Shown here piece by piece: positions 35,152-44,343 of a stretch of 64,000 nucleotides of DNA. The stretch spans positions 1 through 64,000 of the forward strand of contig JAJRZA010000036.1 of NCBI GenBank assembly GCA_024275485.1, given 5' to 3'. The notes under the pieces are model-generated. The model searched no databases. It had not been told where the DNA came from and saw only the letters and a program-made list of their open reading frames with translations. The DNA is from Candidatus Krumholzibacteriota bacterium (lineage in GTDB: Bacteria > Krumholzibacteriota > Krumholzibacteriia > LZORAL124-64-63). The stretch's first letter is position 1. Every line of letters begins with the position of its first letter. A program made the position numbers and the translations under genes.

Positions 35152-35586
35152 ATGGATGAAGCCAAACTCATTGAGAGATTGAAAAAGGTGGAAGCCCTTC
35201 ATGCAGGAGCCACAACCCCTGGGGAAAAATCGGCTGCGGGAAAAGCCAGAGAACGCATTTTGACACGACTGAATGCCCTGGTAAAGGTAGACCCACCCAT
35301 TGAATTCCGTTTTTCTTTGGGGGATATGTGGGCACGAAAGGTTTTTGTATCCCTTTTGCGGAGATATGACGTGCGGCCTTACCGCTATAGCCGCCAACGC
35401 CACACTACAGTAATGGCCAAGGTGTCCAAACGATTTGTCGACGAGACACTGTGGCCGGAGTTTCTGGAGATCTCGAAAATTCTGGAGGACTATTTGTCCG
35501 ATGTGACCGATCGTGTGGTCCAGCAGGCACTCCATCAAAACAGCTCCGAAGCTGGAATACTCGAAAAGCCGAAGCGGTTGAATTGA
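35152..35586 (+). CDS. DUF2786-like protein of unknown function
   Basis: 144 residues, soluble. The N-terminus (DEAKLIERLKKVEALHAGATTPGEKSAAGKARERI) resembles the short helical DUF2786 motif found in phage and plasmid proteins. The following part contains RRYDVRPYRYSRQRHTTVMAKV, rich in basic residues, and an acidic helix (PEFLEISKILEDYLSDV). It could bind nucleic acid (inference). ATG 35152 has AGGAA upstream; an earlier in-frame ATG at 35101 is less likely. It converges on the coiled-coil gene. Confidence 0.6.
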   Translation: MDEAKLIERLKKVEALHAGATTPGEKSAAGKARERILTRLNALVKVDPPIEFRFSLGDMWARKVFVSLLRRYDVRPYRYSRQRHTTVMAKVSKRFVDETLWPEFLEISKILEDYLSDVTDRVVQQALHQNSSEAGILEKPKRLN

Positions 35587-35657
35587 CGGCCACGAGGTGA
35601 ATTGCCTTCTTCTTTTGCACCTCATGGCTTGGCCCGAAAAACCAGGACTTACCCTGC

Positions 35658-37118
35658 CTACAGTTCCTTGTCCAATTCCGCACCCTCATGCCGATTGCTC
35701 CGGCCATGCCTCTGGGTCAGGGAGAACAACGAGGTTTGGGCTCCGGCCACGGCCTTGCTGGCAATATCCTGAACCTTCTCGTAGGCGGTTTCCTGTTGAC
35801 GGGTCAGGGCTTCGATTTGGCGGGACTGGGTTTCAACCAACTTGTCCATAGTCTCGATCTTGCTGGAGAGAACGTTGATTTCACCTTCGAATGACTTTTT
35901 CAACAATGCTTTTTGGGCTTCGTGAAGGGTGGTCAGTTTCTCGGTGGTATCCTTGACGGCCGCCGTGGTGCTCTTTTCAATTTCAGCGGGGATCGAATCG
36001 ACCCGGTTCTGTAGATCGTCGAGATGCTTTTCTTTTTCCAGGAGGACCTTGGCCCGTTCAGCCAGTTCATTCTGTTTGTCACCGGTTTCCCTGTCGAATT
36101 CCACCCGGTTGCTGCTGATTTCCTTTTCCAACGCGCCCAACTCATCTTCCAGGGCATTGCGCTTCTGATCACGTTCGCGCGTCAAATTGTACTGGTATTC
36201 TTCTTCTTCCCGCTTGCGGGATTGGGCGCGAAGCCGTTCTTCCTCCCGCCATTTTGAAACAGCATCCTTTTCTTGTTTTTCGCGTTCCAGGGTTACGGCA
36301 GCCATTTCAACGGCAAAAGCCTCCTGGGTGTTTTTCATCTCGGCCTCGAATTTATCCTTGGCCTGATGGTGTGCTTCCAGAAGTGCCGTAAGATCCGTCG
36401 CCGCGGTCTCGATTTCATAGATCCGCTCCAATTCCTGCTGCTTCAACTCGATGGCACTCTTCAACTGGGAATACTTTTCGGCTTCCGCCTCTAATTTTTC
36501 GGCTATAGTCGCAAGCTCTCGTCCAATGGCGCTTTTCAGATCGTGGATTAGGTGTACGGGATTTTCGGACGCGGCTTTGTCGGCAGTGGCAAGGGCGGCT
36601 TCTTCTTTCAAAAGCTCCCGCTGTTTTTCAGCCTGGTGCAACTCCCGCTGGTTGTGCTGCAACATTTTCTTGATATTCTGGTAGGCGGCCTCTGTCGGAA
36701 ATTCGACTGCCCACGCCAGCAGGCCCTGATCGGTTCCATCCAATTCGTACAAGCCCAGGATTATTCCCTGGCAGGTAGTTTCTGCAGCGGGAATCAAGCC
36801 GACGGTATACTTTCGAACCATATCATCCCGAATTGCCTTGAGGGCTTCTTCATGGAGGTCCCAGGCAGCCTGAGACGGCTCAACGTAACCGCCGAATTGC
36901 CTGCCGGAGCGGTTGCCAAGTTCTTCCATCCCAATTCCCGTGACTAACTCCACAACATCTTCGGAAATCCCGGTGGCATCAGCATCCTCGAACAGGGTGA
37001 TGACGATTTCATTCACTTCAGCACGAAGGTTCTTGTTGCGTTTCAACAACAGGGACAGGACCTGGGCGGTTTCTTCGGGACGAAGGTACCTGGTCAGATC
37101 AGGCGCATTTTTTGGCAT
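35658..37118 (-). CDS. Long coiled-coil protein
   Basis: 486 residues. The N-terminal 150 residues are globular and end with GLYELDGTDQGLLAWAVEFP. From about residue 150 to 465 the chain is almost unbroken heptad-rich helix, dense in Glu, Lys, Arg and Gln (for example REEERLRAQSRKREEEEYQ). There is no signal peptide or membrane helix, so it should be cytoplasmic. The length would form a rod of some 40 nm. I recognise no family; similar proteins serve in scaffolding or chromosome/cell-shape roles. CAGGAAAA precedes the ATG. Confidence 0.75.
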   Translation of the reverse strand: MPKNAPDLTRYLRPEETAQVLSLLLKRNKNLRAEVNEIVITLFEDADATGISEDVVELVTGIGMEELGNRSGRQFGGYVEPSQAAWDLHEEALKAIRDDMVRKYTVGLIPAAETTCQGIILGLYELDGTDQGLLAWAVEFPTEAAYQNIKKMLQHNQRELHQAEKQRELLKEEAALATADKAASENPVHLIHDLKSAIGRELATIAEKLEAEAEKYSQLKSAIELKQQELERIYEIETAATDLTALLEAHHQAKDKFEAEMKNTQEAFAVEMAAVTLEREKQEKDAVSKWREEERLRAQSRKREEEEYQYNLTRERDQKRNALEDELGALEKEISSNRVEFDRETGDKQNELAERAKVLLEKEKHLDDLQNRVDSIPAEIEKSTTAAVKDTTEKLTTLHEAQKALLKKSFEGEINVLSSKIETMDKLVETQSRQIEALTRQQETAYEKVQDIASKAVAGAQTSLFSLTQRHGRSNRHEGAELDKEL

Positions 37119-37375
37119 TTTTCCTGAAACCCCTTCTCATGGAGGGAACCATTTGGGCCTTTGAAAGGAAAACTCAAGATTTAAAGACAGGAAAATTGTT
37201 CAGGAGCTTTACCAGCCCAGGATAACATCCACCAAGGCTTTTGATATACAATTCGCAAGGGCCTACCGTTGGGTCTACAATAGAGGCTGTCCCAGAATCC
37301 AGACCAATTCGGCCTTGGCTATTGAATAAAAACCAAAAACCATTCGTTCTCATGTAAACGCCGTCCCAATCCCTC

Positions 37376-37416
37376 AAAAAAAGCACCTTCTCCACTTATC
37401 TCGGGAAGAAGGTGCT
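37376..37416 (-). terminator. Rho-independent terminator of the tRNA-Gln/tRNA-Glu transcript
   Basis: Read on the minus strand, a perfect 10-bp stem (37416-37407 AGCACCTTCT with 37391-37382 AGAAGGTGCT) is followed by seven T residues. It is 75 bases beyond tRNA-Glu. The 37119-37375 interval after it holds no gene. Confidence 0.9.
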
Positions 37417-37490
37417 AATTCGGGACAAGCATACTTTCGAAGTCTGGTACCGACTTCCCCAGTTTCCTGGTGTTCGTACACTGTCCAAAC

Positions 37491-37566
37491 TGGCAGCCCC
37501 TAGGGGACTCGAACCCCTGTTACCGCCGTGAGAGGGCAGCGTCCTAGGCCACTAGACGAAGGGGCC
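37491..37566 (-). tRNA. tRNA-Glu (anticodon CUC)
   Basis: A 76-base cloverleaf with encoded CCA. The 7-bp acceptor stem, the anticodon stem CTGCC/GGCGG with loop CTCTCAC, and the T arm AGGGG-TTCGAGT-CCCCT are all present. The anticodon CUC reads GAG. It is the last gene before the terminator and 90 bases after tRNA-Gln. Confidence 0.95.
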
Positions 37567-37656
37567 ACAAAATCTGCAATACCCCGTGGGGTATTCCCGC
37601 ACCCAAATCCTGCCAAAAATTCAGGTGATGTGGTTTTTCTGGACGATAAAGTAACT

Positions 37657-37730
37657 TGGTTGCCCGGGAAGGATTCGAACCCTCATCGACTGAGCCAGAG
37701 TCAGTTGTCCTGCCATTGGACGACCAGGCA
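37657..37730 (-). tRNA. tRNA-Gln (anticodon CUG)
   Basis: A 74-base cloverleaf with encoded CCA. The acceptor stem is TGCCTGG/CCGGGCA (one U-G pair), and the anticodon stem ACTGA/TCAGT carries loop CTCTGGC. The T arm has TTCGAAT. Anticodon CUG reads CAG. It lies 62 bases after the phosphatase gene on the same strand. Confidence 0.95.
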
Positions 37731-37792
37731 ATCAAGGGGTCAAAGTATATACCCCATCGGTTCGGCGCGCAAGTTCTGGCATCACTTTTTTC

Positions 37793-39838
37793 CTACTCTT
37801 GCAAATTACCCAATTCCACGTCTGAGGCCTCCGGAGGCATCATTTGCGCCTTTTGGCGATACAAAAGGCGATGCAAAGCCTCGGGCGATTCCAAATCCAT
37901 CCCTCCGACCGGCCATTGCACAGGCAACAAGACAAAAGGCTCGGTTTGCCGACCGCCCAGACCACCGTGGCTGCTCGTTTGTTCCTCCAAAACCACAATT
38001 CGACCACGATCGGGCAGCCAGGCACCGTTGATCACCAAATCTCCGGTATCAGAATAATTCATCAATTGGGCCAGTTCCCCCGCCCAGCGGTCCCGCTCGT
38101 CGAAAGGTGCCAATGGATCCGTTGATCCAGCCAACTCACCGGTGATGAGATTGCGAACTCCGTCATCGCACAAGGCCACCGGATCGCCACCCTGGCGACG
38201 CGCAGCCACCAATCCCAGGCCGGGATGGTTGGCCAGGGCCTCCACCAACCCAGGATGCAACTGACGAATGTCATCCAGGTTCAGGGGCGCACTGTGACCG
38301 GTGAAATATATGTGAGCCAGGCTGCCGCTGACACAGACCACTACCCGGGGATCATCGTCCCCTCCTTCCAGATCAACGTATTCAGGCGTCATTCTTCGCA
38401 GAGCCCGCCGGCCACGAAGAGCAGCCCAGCCCAGATTGCTCTCGTCCACATCATCCAGTTCAGCCAACAGGGAGGCGGTGTGGCTGATCTCCGGATCAAA
38501 AGCCAGGCGCACGTCCATGGGATGGCCGGTGATTTTACTCATGATCTCGGCCAAGGCCTCTTCGATGGTCTGACCGTAAAGAATCCGGAATGGCATGCTT
38601 GGGGTTTGCCCATGATCCGACAGCAAAACGATCTCGTAGCGGATGGGCGATTTTCTGCGTGCCCGTCTGCGAAGCTGACGCAATCGGCGGTCAAAGGCAG
38701 TCAGGCTGATCTGGGCGGCATAGGCATCGGGCCCGGAATGATGTGCCATATCATCGTAACCGACAAAATTGGAATAAATCACCGGCACGCCTCTAACCAT
38801 GTCCTGCTTCAGCCAGAAAAAACTCAGGTTGCGCAAAAAGGCAGTGGCTACCGCCTGCTGGGCCACCCGCTTGATACTGAATTTCAATCGTGGCCGGTCC
38901 CGGTCCAACAATCCAACCAGGGCCAGCACCAGCCCGGCCAGATAATCCCAGATGCTGTCCATCACGGCTTTGGTATAGGCGTTGGGGCTGAGGAAAAAGA
39001 GATTGAAATCCGCCCGTTCGCCTTCTCTCTTGCTGGAACTGTCCTCACCCACCGCACTGACGGTCATCAAACGTTTGGCAGCCCCCCCGGACATGAAACT
39101 GTTGATGCAAGAACCACCTTCAAGCAAAGGACGCCCACTGGCCGCTGCTCGGTTTTCAAGGATTCGCAAATCCTCCGGTCGGGTCACCACCCGCAGTTTC
39201 TGCTCCTGCCGGTCAAACCAGCGATAACCGGGAATATTGCGCCGGTCGCCGTACAACATGCCCGCCTGCACCGCCGGCGTATTGGAAGGAATGCCGCAAT
39301 GCCACCGATGTAAACGATGGCTCCTTTTGGCCAGCATAGCCGAAATGGTGGGCATGCGACCCCGATTCAGGGCCCGGCGCAAGCTGGTGTGGGACAGACC
39401 ATCCAGCTGAAGAATCAGCAATCCCCGCAAGGGCTTGATTTCGGATCGCGGACCAAAATAGCGTCCCAGACGATAGATCACTGATTGGAAAAAAGGATAC
39501 GCCTCGTCCAGCCCCAGCCATCCGGTGATACCTGCTGAAATACCCGTAATAATCAATGTCCCCACAAATGCCTCACCATAATTTGTGATGACAAAAGCTG
39601 CCTCGGTGTGGGCAGACAGGTACAAAATCAGTCCGTTGAAAAGAAGGCTCGGCAGTCCCAGGGTCAAGGAGTTCAAGGGCAGGGTTAGAAAGACCATGAT
39701 GGGGCGCAGGACAATCAACGCCAGGGCAAAAATAAGGGGCAGCCGCAGTACGGCCACCCACCAGCGGGGATACCCTGTGTCCAGACGGAAACCAGGCAAC
39801 AGGGAGGTGGCCAGCAGAAGGGCCAGCACAGCCACCAC
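37793..39838 (-). CDS. Membrane-anchored alkaline phosphatase-superfamily hydrolase with a holin-IV-like N-terminus
   Basis: About 681 residues. The first 130 form four membrane helices with the pattern of the phage holin family 4 / YvlD group (LPGF, LRPIMVFLTLPLNSLTLGL). From about residue 140 an alkaline phosphatase/phosphodiesterase domain follows: LLILQLDGLSHTSLRRAL with the first metal Asp, SNTPAVQAGMLYG with the nucleophile Thr, FVGYDDMAHHSG, and LLSDHGQTPSMPF. Substrate unknown. The GTG at 39838 cuts the first helix short. The frame stays open to the gltX stop and adds LLGIVARYFLVWVVAVLALL, so translation may start upstream at a rare codon (CTG at 39904). No ATG exists there. Confidence 0.8.
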   Translation of the reverse strand: MVAVLALLLATSLLPGFRLDTGYPRWWVAVLRLPLIFALALIVLRPIMVFLTLPLNSLTLGLPSLLFNGLILYLSAHTEAAFVITNYGEAFVGTLIITGISAGITGWLGLDEAYPFFQSVIYRLGRYFGPRSEIKPLRGLLILQLDGLSHTSLRRALNRGRMPTISAMLAKRSHRLHRWHCGIPSNTPAVQAGMLYGDRRNIPGYRWFDRQEQKLRVVTRPEDLRILENRAAASGRPLLEGGSCINSFMSGGAAKRLMTVSAVGEDSSSKREGERADFNLFFLSPNAYTKAVMDSIWDYLAGLVLALVGLLDRDRPRLKFSIKRVAQQAVATAFLRNLSFFWLKQDMVRGVPVIYSNFVGYDDMAHHSGPDAYAAQISLTAFDRRLRQLRRRARRKSPIRYEIVLLSDHGQTPSMPFRILYGQTIEEALAEIMSKITGHPMDVRLAFDPEISHTASLLAELDDVDESNLGWAALRGRRALRRMTPEYVDLEGGDDDPRVVVCVSGSLAHIYFTGHSAPLNLDDIRQLHPGLVEALANHPGLGLVAARRQGGDPVALCDDGVRNLITGELAGSTDPLAPFDERDRWAGELAQLMNYSDTGDLVINGAWLPDRGRIVVLEEQTSSHGGLGGRQTEPFVLLPVQWPVGGMDLESPEALHRLLYRQKAQMMPPEASDVELGNLQE

Positions 39839-39904
39839 CCATACTAGAAAATACCGTGCGACAATGCCGAGCAGCGTTTTCGCGGGGTCCCCCTTGCTTT
39901 TCAG

Positions 39905-41401
39905 TTAACTGTTGGCCGCGTTCTTCAACCTCGCCACCGTACGGCGAGCGCCCACCAACTCCATCACTTCAAAAATACCTGCGCTGCGGGATTGTCCCGT
40001 CAAGGCTACCCGCGAAGGATGAATGAGTTCACCGGCTTTGACACCCATTTCTTCCGCGGTGCTGCGGATTACCTCTTCAAAGGCGGAAGCGGGCTGGGCC
40101 ACATCCAGATCCATTCCCGTTTCGATGGCCTTGGCCAAGGTGACCAAAGTTGCGCGCGCCGCTTCAGGCGTCACGTGTTCCTTCCAGGCTTCGGCATCCA
40201 CAAAGTGCTCTTCCGTGAAGAAAAAACCGATATGGTTGGCCAGGGTCACTAGGTTGCTGAAGCGGTTGCCCAGGATACCGAGCACGCGGTTCAAATAGCT
40301 CTCGGTGTCATCAACCCCGTGGATCAGCCAATCGGTATCCAGTGCCCAATTGTCCCTGGCGATGATGGGTTTGGCCAACTCCAGCCGCTCTTCCGCAGAC
40401 AGCCGCTTGATGTGCTCGCTGTTGATATGAGCCAACTTGTCATAGTCGAAAGCGGCCGGACTGCTGTTGATTTTTTTAAGACTGAATTTTTTGATGATGG
40501 CGTCGCGAGTCATCACCTCATCGGCGTTGCCGCCGGGGGACCAACCCAAAAGAGCCAGGTAGTTGGTCATGGCAGCCGGCAGGATACCCTGAGTCTGGAA
40601 TTCCTCCACGCTGGTGGCGCCATGGCGCTTGCTCAATCTTTTTTTATCGGGACCCAGAATCATGGGCATGTGGCCAAACTTGGGCGCCTTCCATTCCATG
40701 GCGTTGTAAATCATGAGTTGGAAGGGAGTATTACTCACATGGTCGTCGCCGCGCAGGACGTGAGTGATGCCCATGTCGTGGTCGTCCACCACCACGGCGA
40801 ACTGGTAGGTGGGAAAACCGTCGGCCTTGAAAATGACTCGATCAACCATCAATTCATTTTGGAATTCCAGTTTGTCGAGCACGATGTCGTACCAGAATGT
40901 ACTACCCTCGTCTGGCGTGCGCAGGCGCCAGGCAAAAGGAGTTCCGGCGGCTTCCTGAGCGGCAATTTCTTCAGTGGTCAGGTGACGGCACTGCCCGTCA
41001 TAACCGGCCCAGGTGCCTTCGTCGGCTTCGATCTCTTCCTGTCGGGCTTCCAGGTCGTCGGCACTGCAGAAACATTTGTAGGCGTGCCCGCCTTCGGCCA
41101 GGGTTTCCAGGTGCTTTCGATAAATATCCAGCCGTTCGCTCTGAAGGTAGGGGCCGAAATCGCCACCCCGGTGCGGGCCTTCATCCCAGTCCATGCCCAA
41201 CCATTGCATGCCGCGCAGGATGGCGGCGTAGGATTCTTCGGTGCTGCGTTCCTGGTCGGTATCTTCAATGCGCAACACAAAAGCGCCGCCCTGGCTGCGG
41301 GCGTACAGCCAATTGAACAGAGCCGTGCGGGCCCCTCCCACGTGGAGGAATCCGGTGGGACTGGGTGCAAAACGAACTCGGGGAGAATTGGGGTTGCTCA
41401 T
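39905..41401 (-). CDS. gltX: Glutamyl-tRNA synthetase
   Basis: 498 residues, a class I synthetase charging tRNA-Glu (and tRNA-Gln where the GatCAB route is used). The HIGH-type motif is in FAPSPTGFLHVGGARTALFN at residues 8-27. The KMSKS-type motif reads KKRLSKRHGA. The zinc-like CFCSADDLEARQEEIEA region and the C-terminal anticodon-binding helices are present. ATG 41401 has AGGAAAGG upstream; it is 7 bases after the stop of the preceding gene. It is followed on the same strand by the membrane phosphatase, tRNA-Gln and tRNA-Glu. Confidence 0.96.
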   Translation of the reverse strand: MSNPNSPRVRFAPSPTGFLHVGGARTALFNWLYARSQGGAFVLRIEDTDQERSTEESYAAILRGMQWLGMDWDEGPHRGGDFGPYLQSERLDIYRKHLETLAEGGHAYKCFCSADDLEARQEEIEADEGTWAGYDGQCRHLTTEEIAAQEAAGTPFAWRLRTPDEGSTFWYDIVLDKLEFQNELMVDRVIFKADGFPTYQFAVVVDDHDMGITHVLRGDDHVSNTPFQLMIYNAMEWKAPKFGHMPMILGPDKKRLSKRHGATSVEEFQTQGILPAAMTNYLALLGWSPGGNADEVMTRDAIIKKFSLKKINSSPAAFDYDKLAHINSEHIKRLSAEERLELAKPIIARDNWALDTDWLIHGVDDTESYLNRVLGILGNRFSNLVTLANHIGFFFTEEHFVDAEAWKEHVTPEAARATLVTLAKAIETGMDLDVAQPASAFEEVIRSTAEEMGVKAGELIHPSRVALTGQSRSAGIFEVMELVGARRTVARLKNAANS

Positions 41402-41408
41402 TTGGAAG

Positions 41409-42476
41409 TTACCTTTCCTGAGGCGGATGAGCCGGTTTGCGGCTTTGGGTATTGTCCCCGATAGGTTCGCCAAGAACGACTGGATCAAGGGAATTTGCAA
41501 GTTCTTCGAGACCAAGCCCGTAAACTTTCAAGCTGGCCTTTTCCATTTCCACGCACTGACTGACCAGAACCAGGAACTCACGCATGGCCTGCAGGCCCCC
41601 GCGGTTTTCCACCAGTTCCCAAACCATCAGGAATGCACTGTAGCTGGCACGACGAAAATTTTCCCGATCCTTGCCAAGATCCAGGTCGGGCGGCTGGCTC
41701 AGGATATGATTTACAAGGGCAGGTGAATAGAGAAAAGATCCATGGGACCTGAACTCCATCATGTAGTTGACGAGGTGAACCCCGTCTTCACCCATGTACT
41801 CCGTCAGGCCGAAATGAAGCCAGGTAGGCAAGTCCACGGGCAGCCCCTGGTGCAACAACCAATCAGTCACCAGGATGAAAATAGCATGTCCCTCCAGAGT
41901 CCGGGACTGCAATGTGCCATAAGGTTCTATGATGCAGGAATTGCCGTCCAACTTGTAGAATCGCCAGATATCCAGGCCCGTTTGAGCCCGATAATCAGGG
42001 ATGTTGTCTGGACTGACCACGGTCAGGGTGTCATTGACAACCAGCCCCAGCAACTTCGACAAATCCCGGTAGGCCCAATCAAGATTTTCGAGCATGGGGA
42101 GCATGTCGCAGGGCCTGTAGGCCTCGTTTTGCAACGTAATGAAATTTCCAAAACTATTGCGCCCCGGCTCCACCGACAAACCCTCGCGGGGTATCAATTG
42201 CCGCCGGCTGCAAAATGATCCGGGACCATAGGTGGTGCCGTCATCATCGATCAATGTTTTCCAGGACGGCCACCAGTATGAGTGCATGTGATCGGGAAAA
42301 CCGTTCTCCACCAATTCTTCCTTGCTCAGGCGCGGGAAGCTGGTATCCATACTCAAAATTGGCATATCGTTGGAGTGGATGGATTCGGCCATGGCTGACG
42401 GAACCGGCAACAGAAAAGTCAATCCCAACAAAACCAGCACGGGAGCAGAGAATCGCTGTTTCATTTTCGGGGCCAT
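41409..42476 (-). CDS. Secreted peptidase-MA-like protein lacking the HExxH motif
   Basis: 355 residues with a signal peptide (VLVLLGLTFLLPVPSAMA). The middle resembles gluzincin peptidase-MA proteins: TVVSPDNIPDYRAQTG, then a helix LEGHAIFILVTDWLL, LPTWLHFGLTEYMGED, and the distal SYSAFLMVWELVENRGG. In active relatives the helix is HExxH and the later segment is WLxEGxAEY. Here the helix reads HAIFI and the later Glu is His-Phe-Gly, so metal-dependent catalysis is unlikely. A binding or scaffold role is possible. ATG 42476 sits one base beyond the TPR gene stop, with GGAAAG upstream. Confidence 0.7.
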   Translation of the reverse strand: MAPKMKQRFSAPVLVLLGLTFLLPVPSAMAESIHSNDMPILSMDTSFPRLSKEELVENGFPDHMHSYWWPSWKTLIDDDGTTYGPGSFCSRRQLIPREGLSVEPGRNSFGNFITLQNEAYRPCDMLPMLENLDWAYRDLSKLLGLVVNDTLTVVSPDNIPDYRAQTGLDIWRFYKLDGNSCIIEPYGTLQSRTLEGHAIFILVTDWLLHQGLPVDLPTWLHFGLTEYMGEDGVHLVNYMMEFRSHGSFLYSPALVNHILSQPPDLDLGKDRENFRRASYSAFLMVWELVENRGGLQAMREFLVLVSQCVEMEKASLKVYGLGLEELANSLDPVVLGEPIGDNTQSRKPAHPPQER

Positions 42477-42477
42477 G

Positions 42478-44160
42478 TTACATCTTTCCTTTGAGGGACT
42501 TGGCGTCCTTGTAATAACGCTGGGCTGTTTTCTTGTCGCCGGTGGCATCATACACCAATCCGATGTTGTTCAGGACATTGACTGTTTCTTTCTGCTCCAG
42601 GGCCATGTCGTAGGCTTCGAGGGCCTCGTCATGCAGGCCCAGATAATAATAGCTCAGCCCCAGGCTGTAATAGGCCCGATAGGAATCGCCCGCCAGCTCA
42701 ATCAGCTTTTTGAAGGAATCCACCGCCTCTTCATACTTTTTGGCATCCATATAAGTCAACGACAGGTTGTAACGAGCCTTCACGTAACCCGGATCATCCA
42801 ACAGGGCTTCTTCATAGGCGGCGATGGATTTGTCGTACTGCTTGCTCTTCTGGGCGCATCGACCCAGATGGAAAAGCAGCTTGGGGTCGGGGTTCAGTTC
42901 GTAGGCTTTTTCGAAGGGCGCCACCGCCTTGGCGTATTGTTTGGTTTGCTGGTAACATTGAGCCAGGGCCAGCCACCCCTGGTACATTTCGGGCAATTCA
43001 CGAGTCACCGCGCGCAACGAGGGTATGGCTGCGTGGAATTTCTTGTCCCGCATAAGACTGACCGCGTAATTGTAAACCACTTCCGGCTTGGTATCACCGA
43101 CACGGACACCTTCTTTCAAATATTTTGACGCTTCCTTGTCCCGCCCCTGCCTCATCAACAAATTGCCGATAGCCACCCGCAGATCATCAATCTCCGGATC
43201 GATTTCATAGGCTTTCTGGTAAGCCACTATGGCGTCGTCCAGCCGATCGTGCTTCTCGTGAACCTTGGCCGTGGCAATCCAGGTGCCGGCTTTTTCGGGA
43301 TGGTAGTCGCGGGCCAGGCGTGCAACCACCCTGGCCTTCATGCTTTCGCCGTCCTTGAGATAAACATCCACCAGACGGGGCAGCAGGTCATCCCGTTCGG
43401 GAGCCATATTGTAGGCTTCGTTGTAATTCTCCGCTGCTTCTGTGAGCAGGCCCGACTGCTCCATGACTTTGCCGTCTTCCACCAACTGGCCCACCTGATT
43501 GTGCACGATGGACTGGGCTTCCATGTAGCCGTCTTCGGTTTCGTCGCCGGCTCGTTTGATCAGTGCCAGGGCAGCCGGCGTATAATCCTTCAGCAACTGC
43601 CGAACGACTTCTTCGTTGCCGGCTTTGGTTTCGAGTTGGTTGAGGGCCAGCACCAATCGCAAACCTTCGGGGCCCATTTCGGAACCAAAATTCTTGATGC
43701 CTTCGTTAAAAGTTTTGCGGGCGTCGTCGGGTCGACCGGCCTGAACCTGGGCACCACCAATCAGTCGCCAGTAGTCCTGACCTCCCAAAGCATCGAAACG
43801 ACGGTAGGCTTCGAACTCGGCCACTGCCATCTGGAAATTGTCCAGCCGGGAGAAGGCCAGGCCCAGGTTGCGGTGGAAATCGCCTTCCTGGGGAGCTGTC
43901 TGCACGGCGCGGATGAAAGAATCGCGGGCCTGGTCGAAATGTCCATCGAGGGCATAAAGCACGCCCAGATCGTTCCAACTCCTACCATCGGTGGGGTCGG
44001 CCTCAAGTTTGGTGGTGAGTTCGGCAATTTTCTCCTCGGTAGTTTGTTCCTTGTTTTCAGCCCAAACAGGGCCGGCAACCAACAGGGCCAACACCATTGG
44101 CAGAACCAACAGGAGGGCATTCCAACGAGGGGAGCAATGATTTGCATTTCGAGAAAACAT
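42478..44160 (-). CDS. Exported TPR-repeat protein
   Basis: 560 residues. A signal peptide (ALLLVLPMVLALLVAGPVWA) is followed by about thirteen tetratricopeptide repeats, clearest in the second half (for example AYYSLGLSYYYLGLHDEALE and VLNNIGLVYDATGDKKTAQ). There is no enzymatic domain; TPR arrays bind partner proteins. AAAGGACAGGC precedes the ATG. It is first in a minus-strand series leading through the peptidase-like gene and gltX to the two tRNA genes. The peptidase-like protein encoded next is a candidate partner (inference). Confidence 0.85.
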   Translation of the reverse strand: MFSRNANHCSPRWNALLLVLPMVLALLVAGPVWAENKEQTTEEKIAELTTKLEADPTDGRSWNDLGVLYALDGHFDQARDSFIRAVQTAPQEGDFHRNLGLAFSRLDNFQMAVAEFEAYRRFDALGGQDYWRLIGGAQVQAGRPDDARKTFNEGIKNFGSEMGPEGLRLVLALNQLETKAGNEEVVRQLLKDYTPAALALIKRAGDETEDGYMEAQSIVHNQVGQLVEDGKVMEQSGLLTEAAENYNEAYNMAPERDDLLPRLVDVYLKDGESMKARVVARLARDYHPEKAGTWIATAKVHEKHDRLDDAIVAYQKAYEIDPEIDDLRVAIGNLLMRQGRDKEASKYLKEGVRVGDTKPEVVYNYAVSLMRDKKFHAAIPSLRAVTRELPEMYQGWLALAQCYQQTKQYAKAVAPFEKAYELNPDPKLLFHLGRCAQKSKQYDKSIAAYEEALLDDPGYVKARYNLSLTYMDAKKYEEAVDSFKKLIELAGDSYRAYYSLGLSYYYLGLHDEALEAYDMALEQKETVNVLNNIGLVYDATGDKKTAQRYYKDAKSLKGKM

Positions 44161-44343
44161 GCCTGTCCTTTCAAACAGAAATCTGAAGCTGGAAACCGGA
44201 CTATGATACGGATAGATGGGGATTCTGTCCAGAATTGCGGGGCGGCAGACAATTCGTCCAGAAATCCGTCCGGATGATGTCCATCTTATTTATACACCAC
44301 CTGCCTCCTTGACGTTCCGCCTTCATTCTGTTGTTTTATCCTC

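Noticed and set aside
37174-37395. 73-codon minus-strand frame between the coiled-coil gene and the tRNAs
   Set aside because: It overlaps the terminator hairpin of the tRNA transcript, has no ribosome binding site and resembles no protein.
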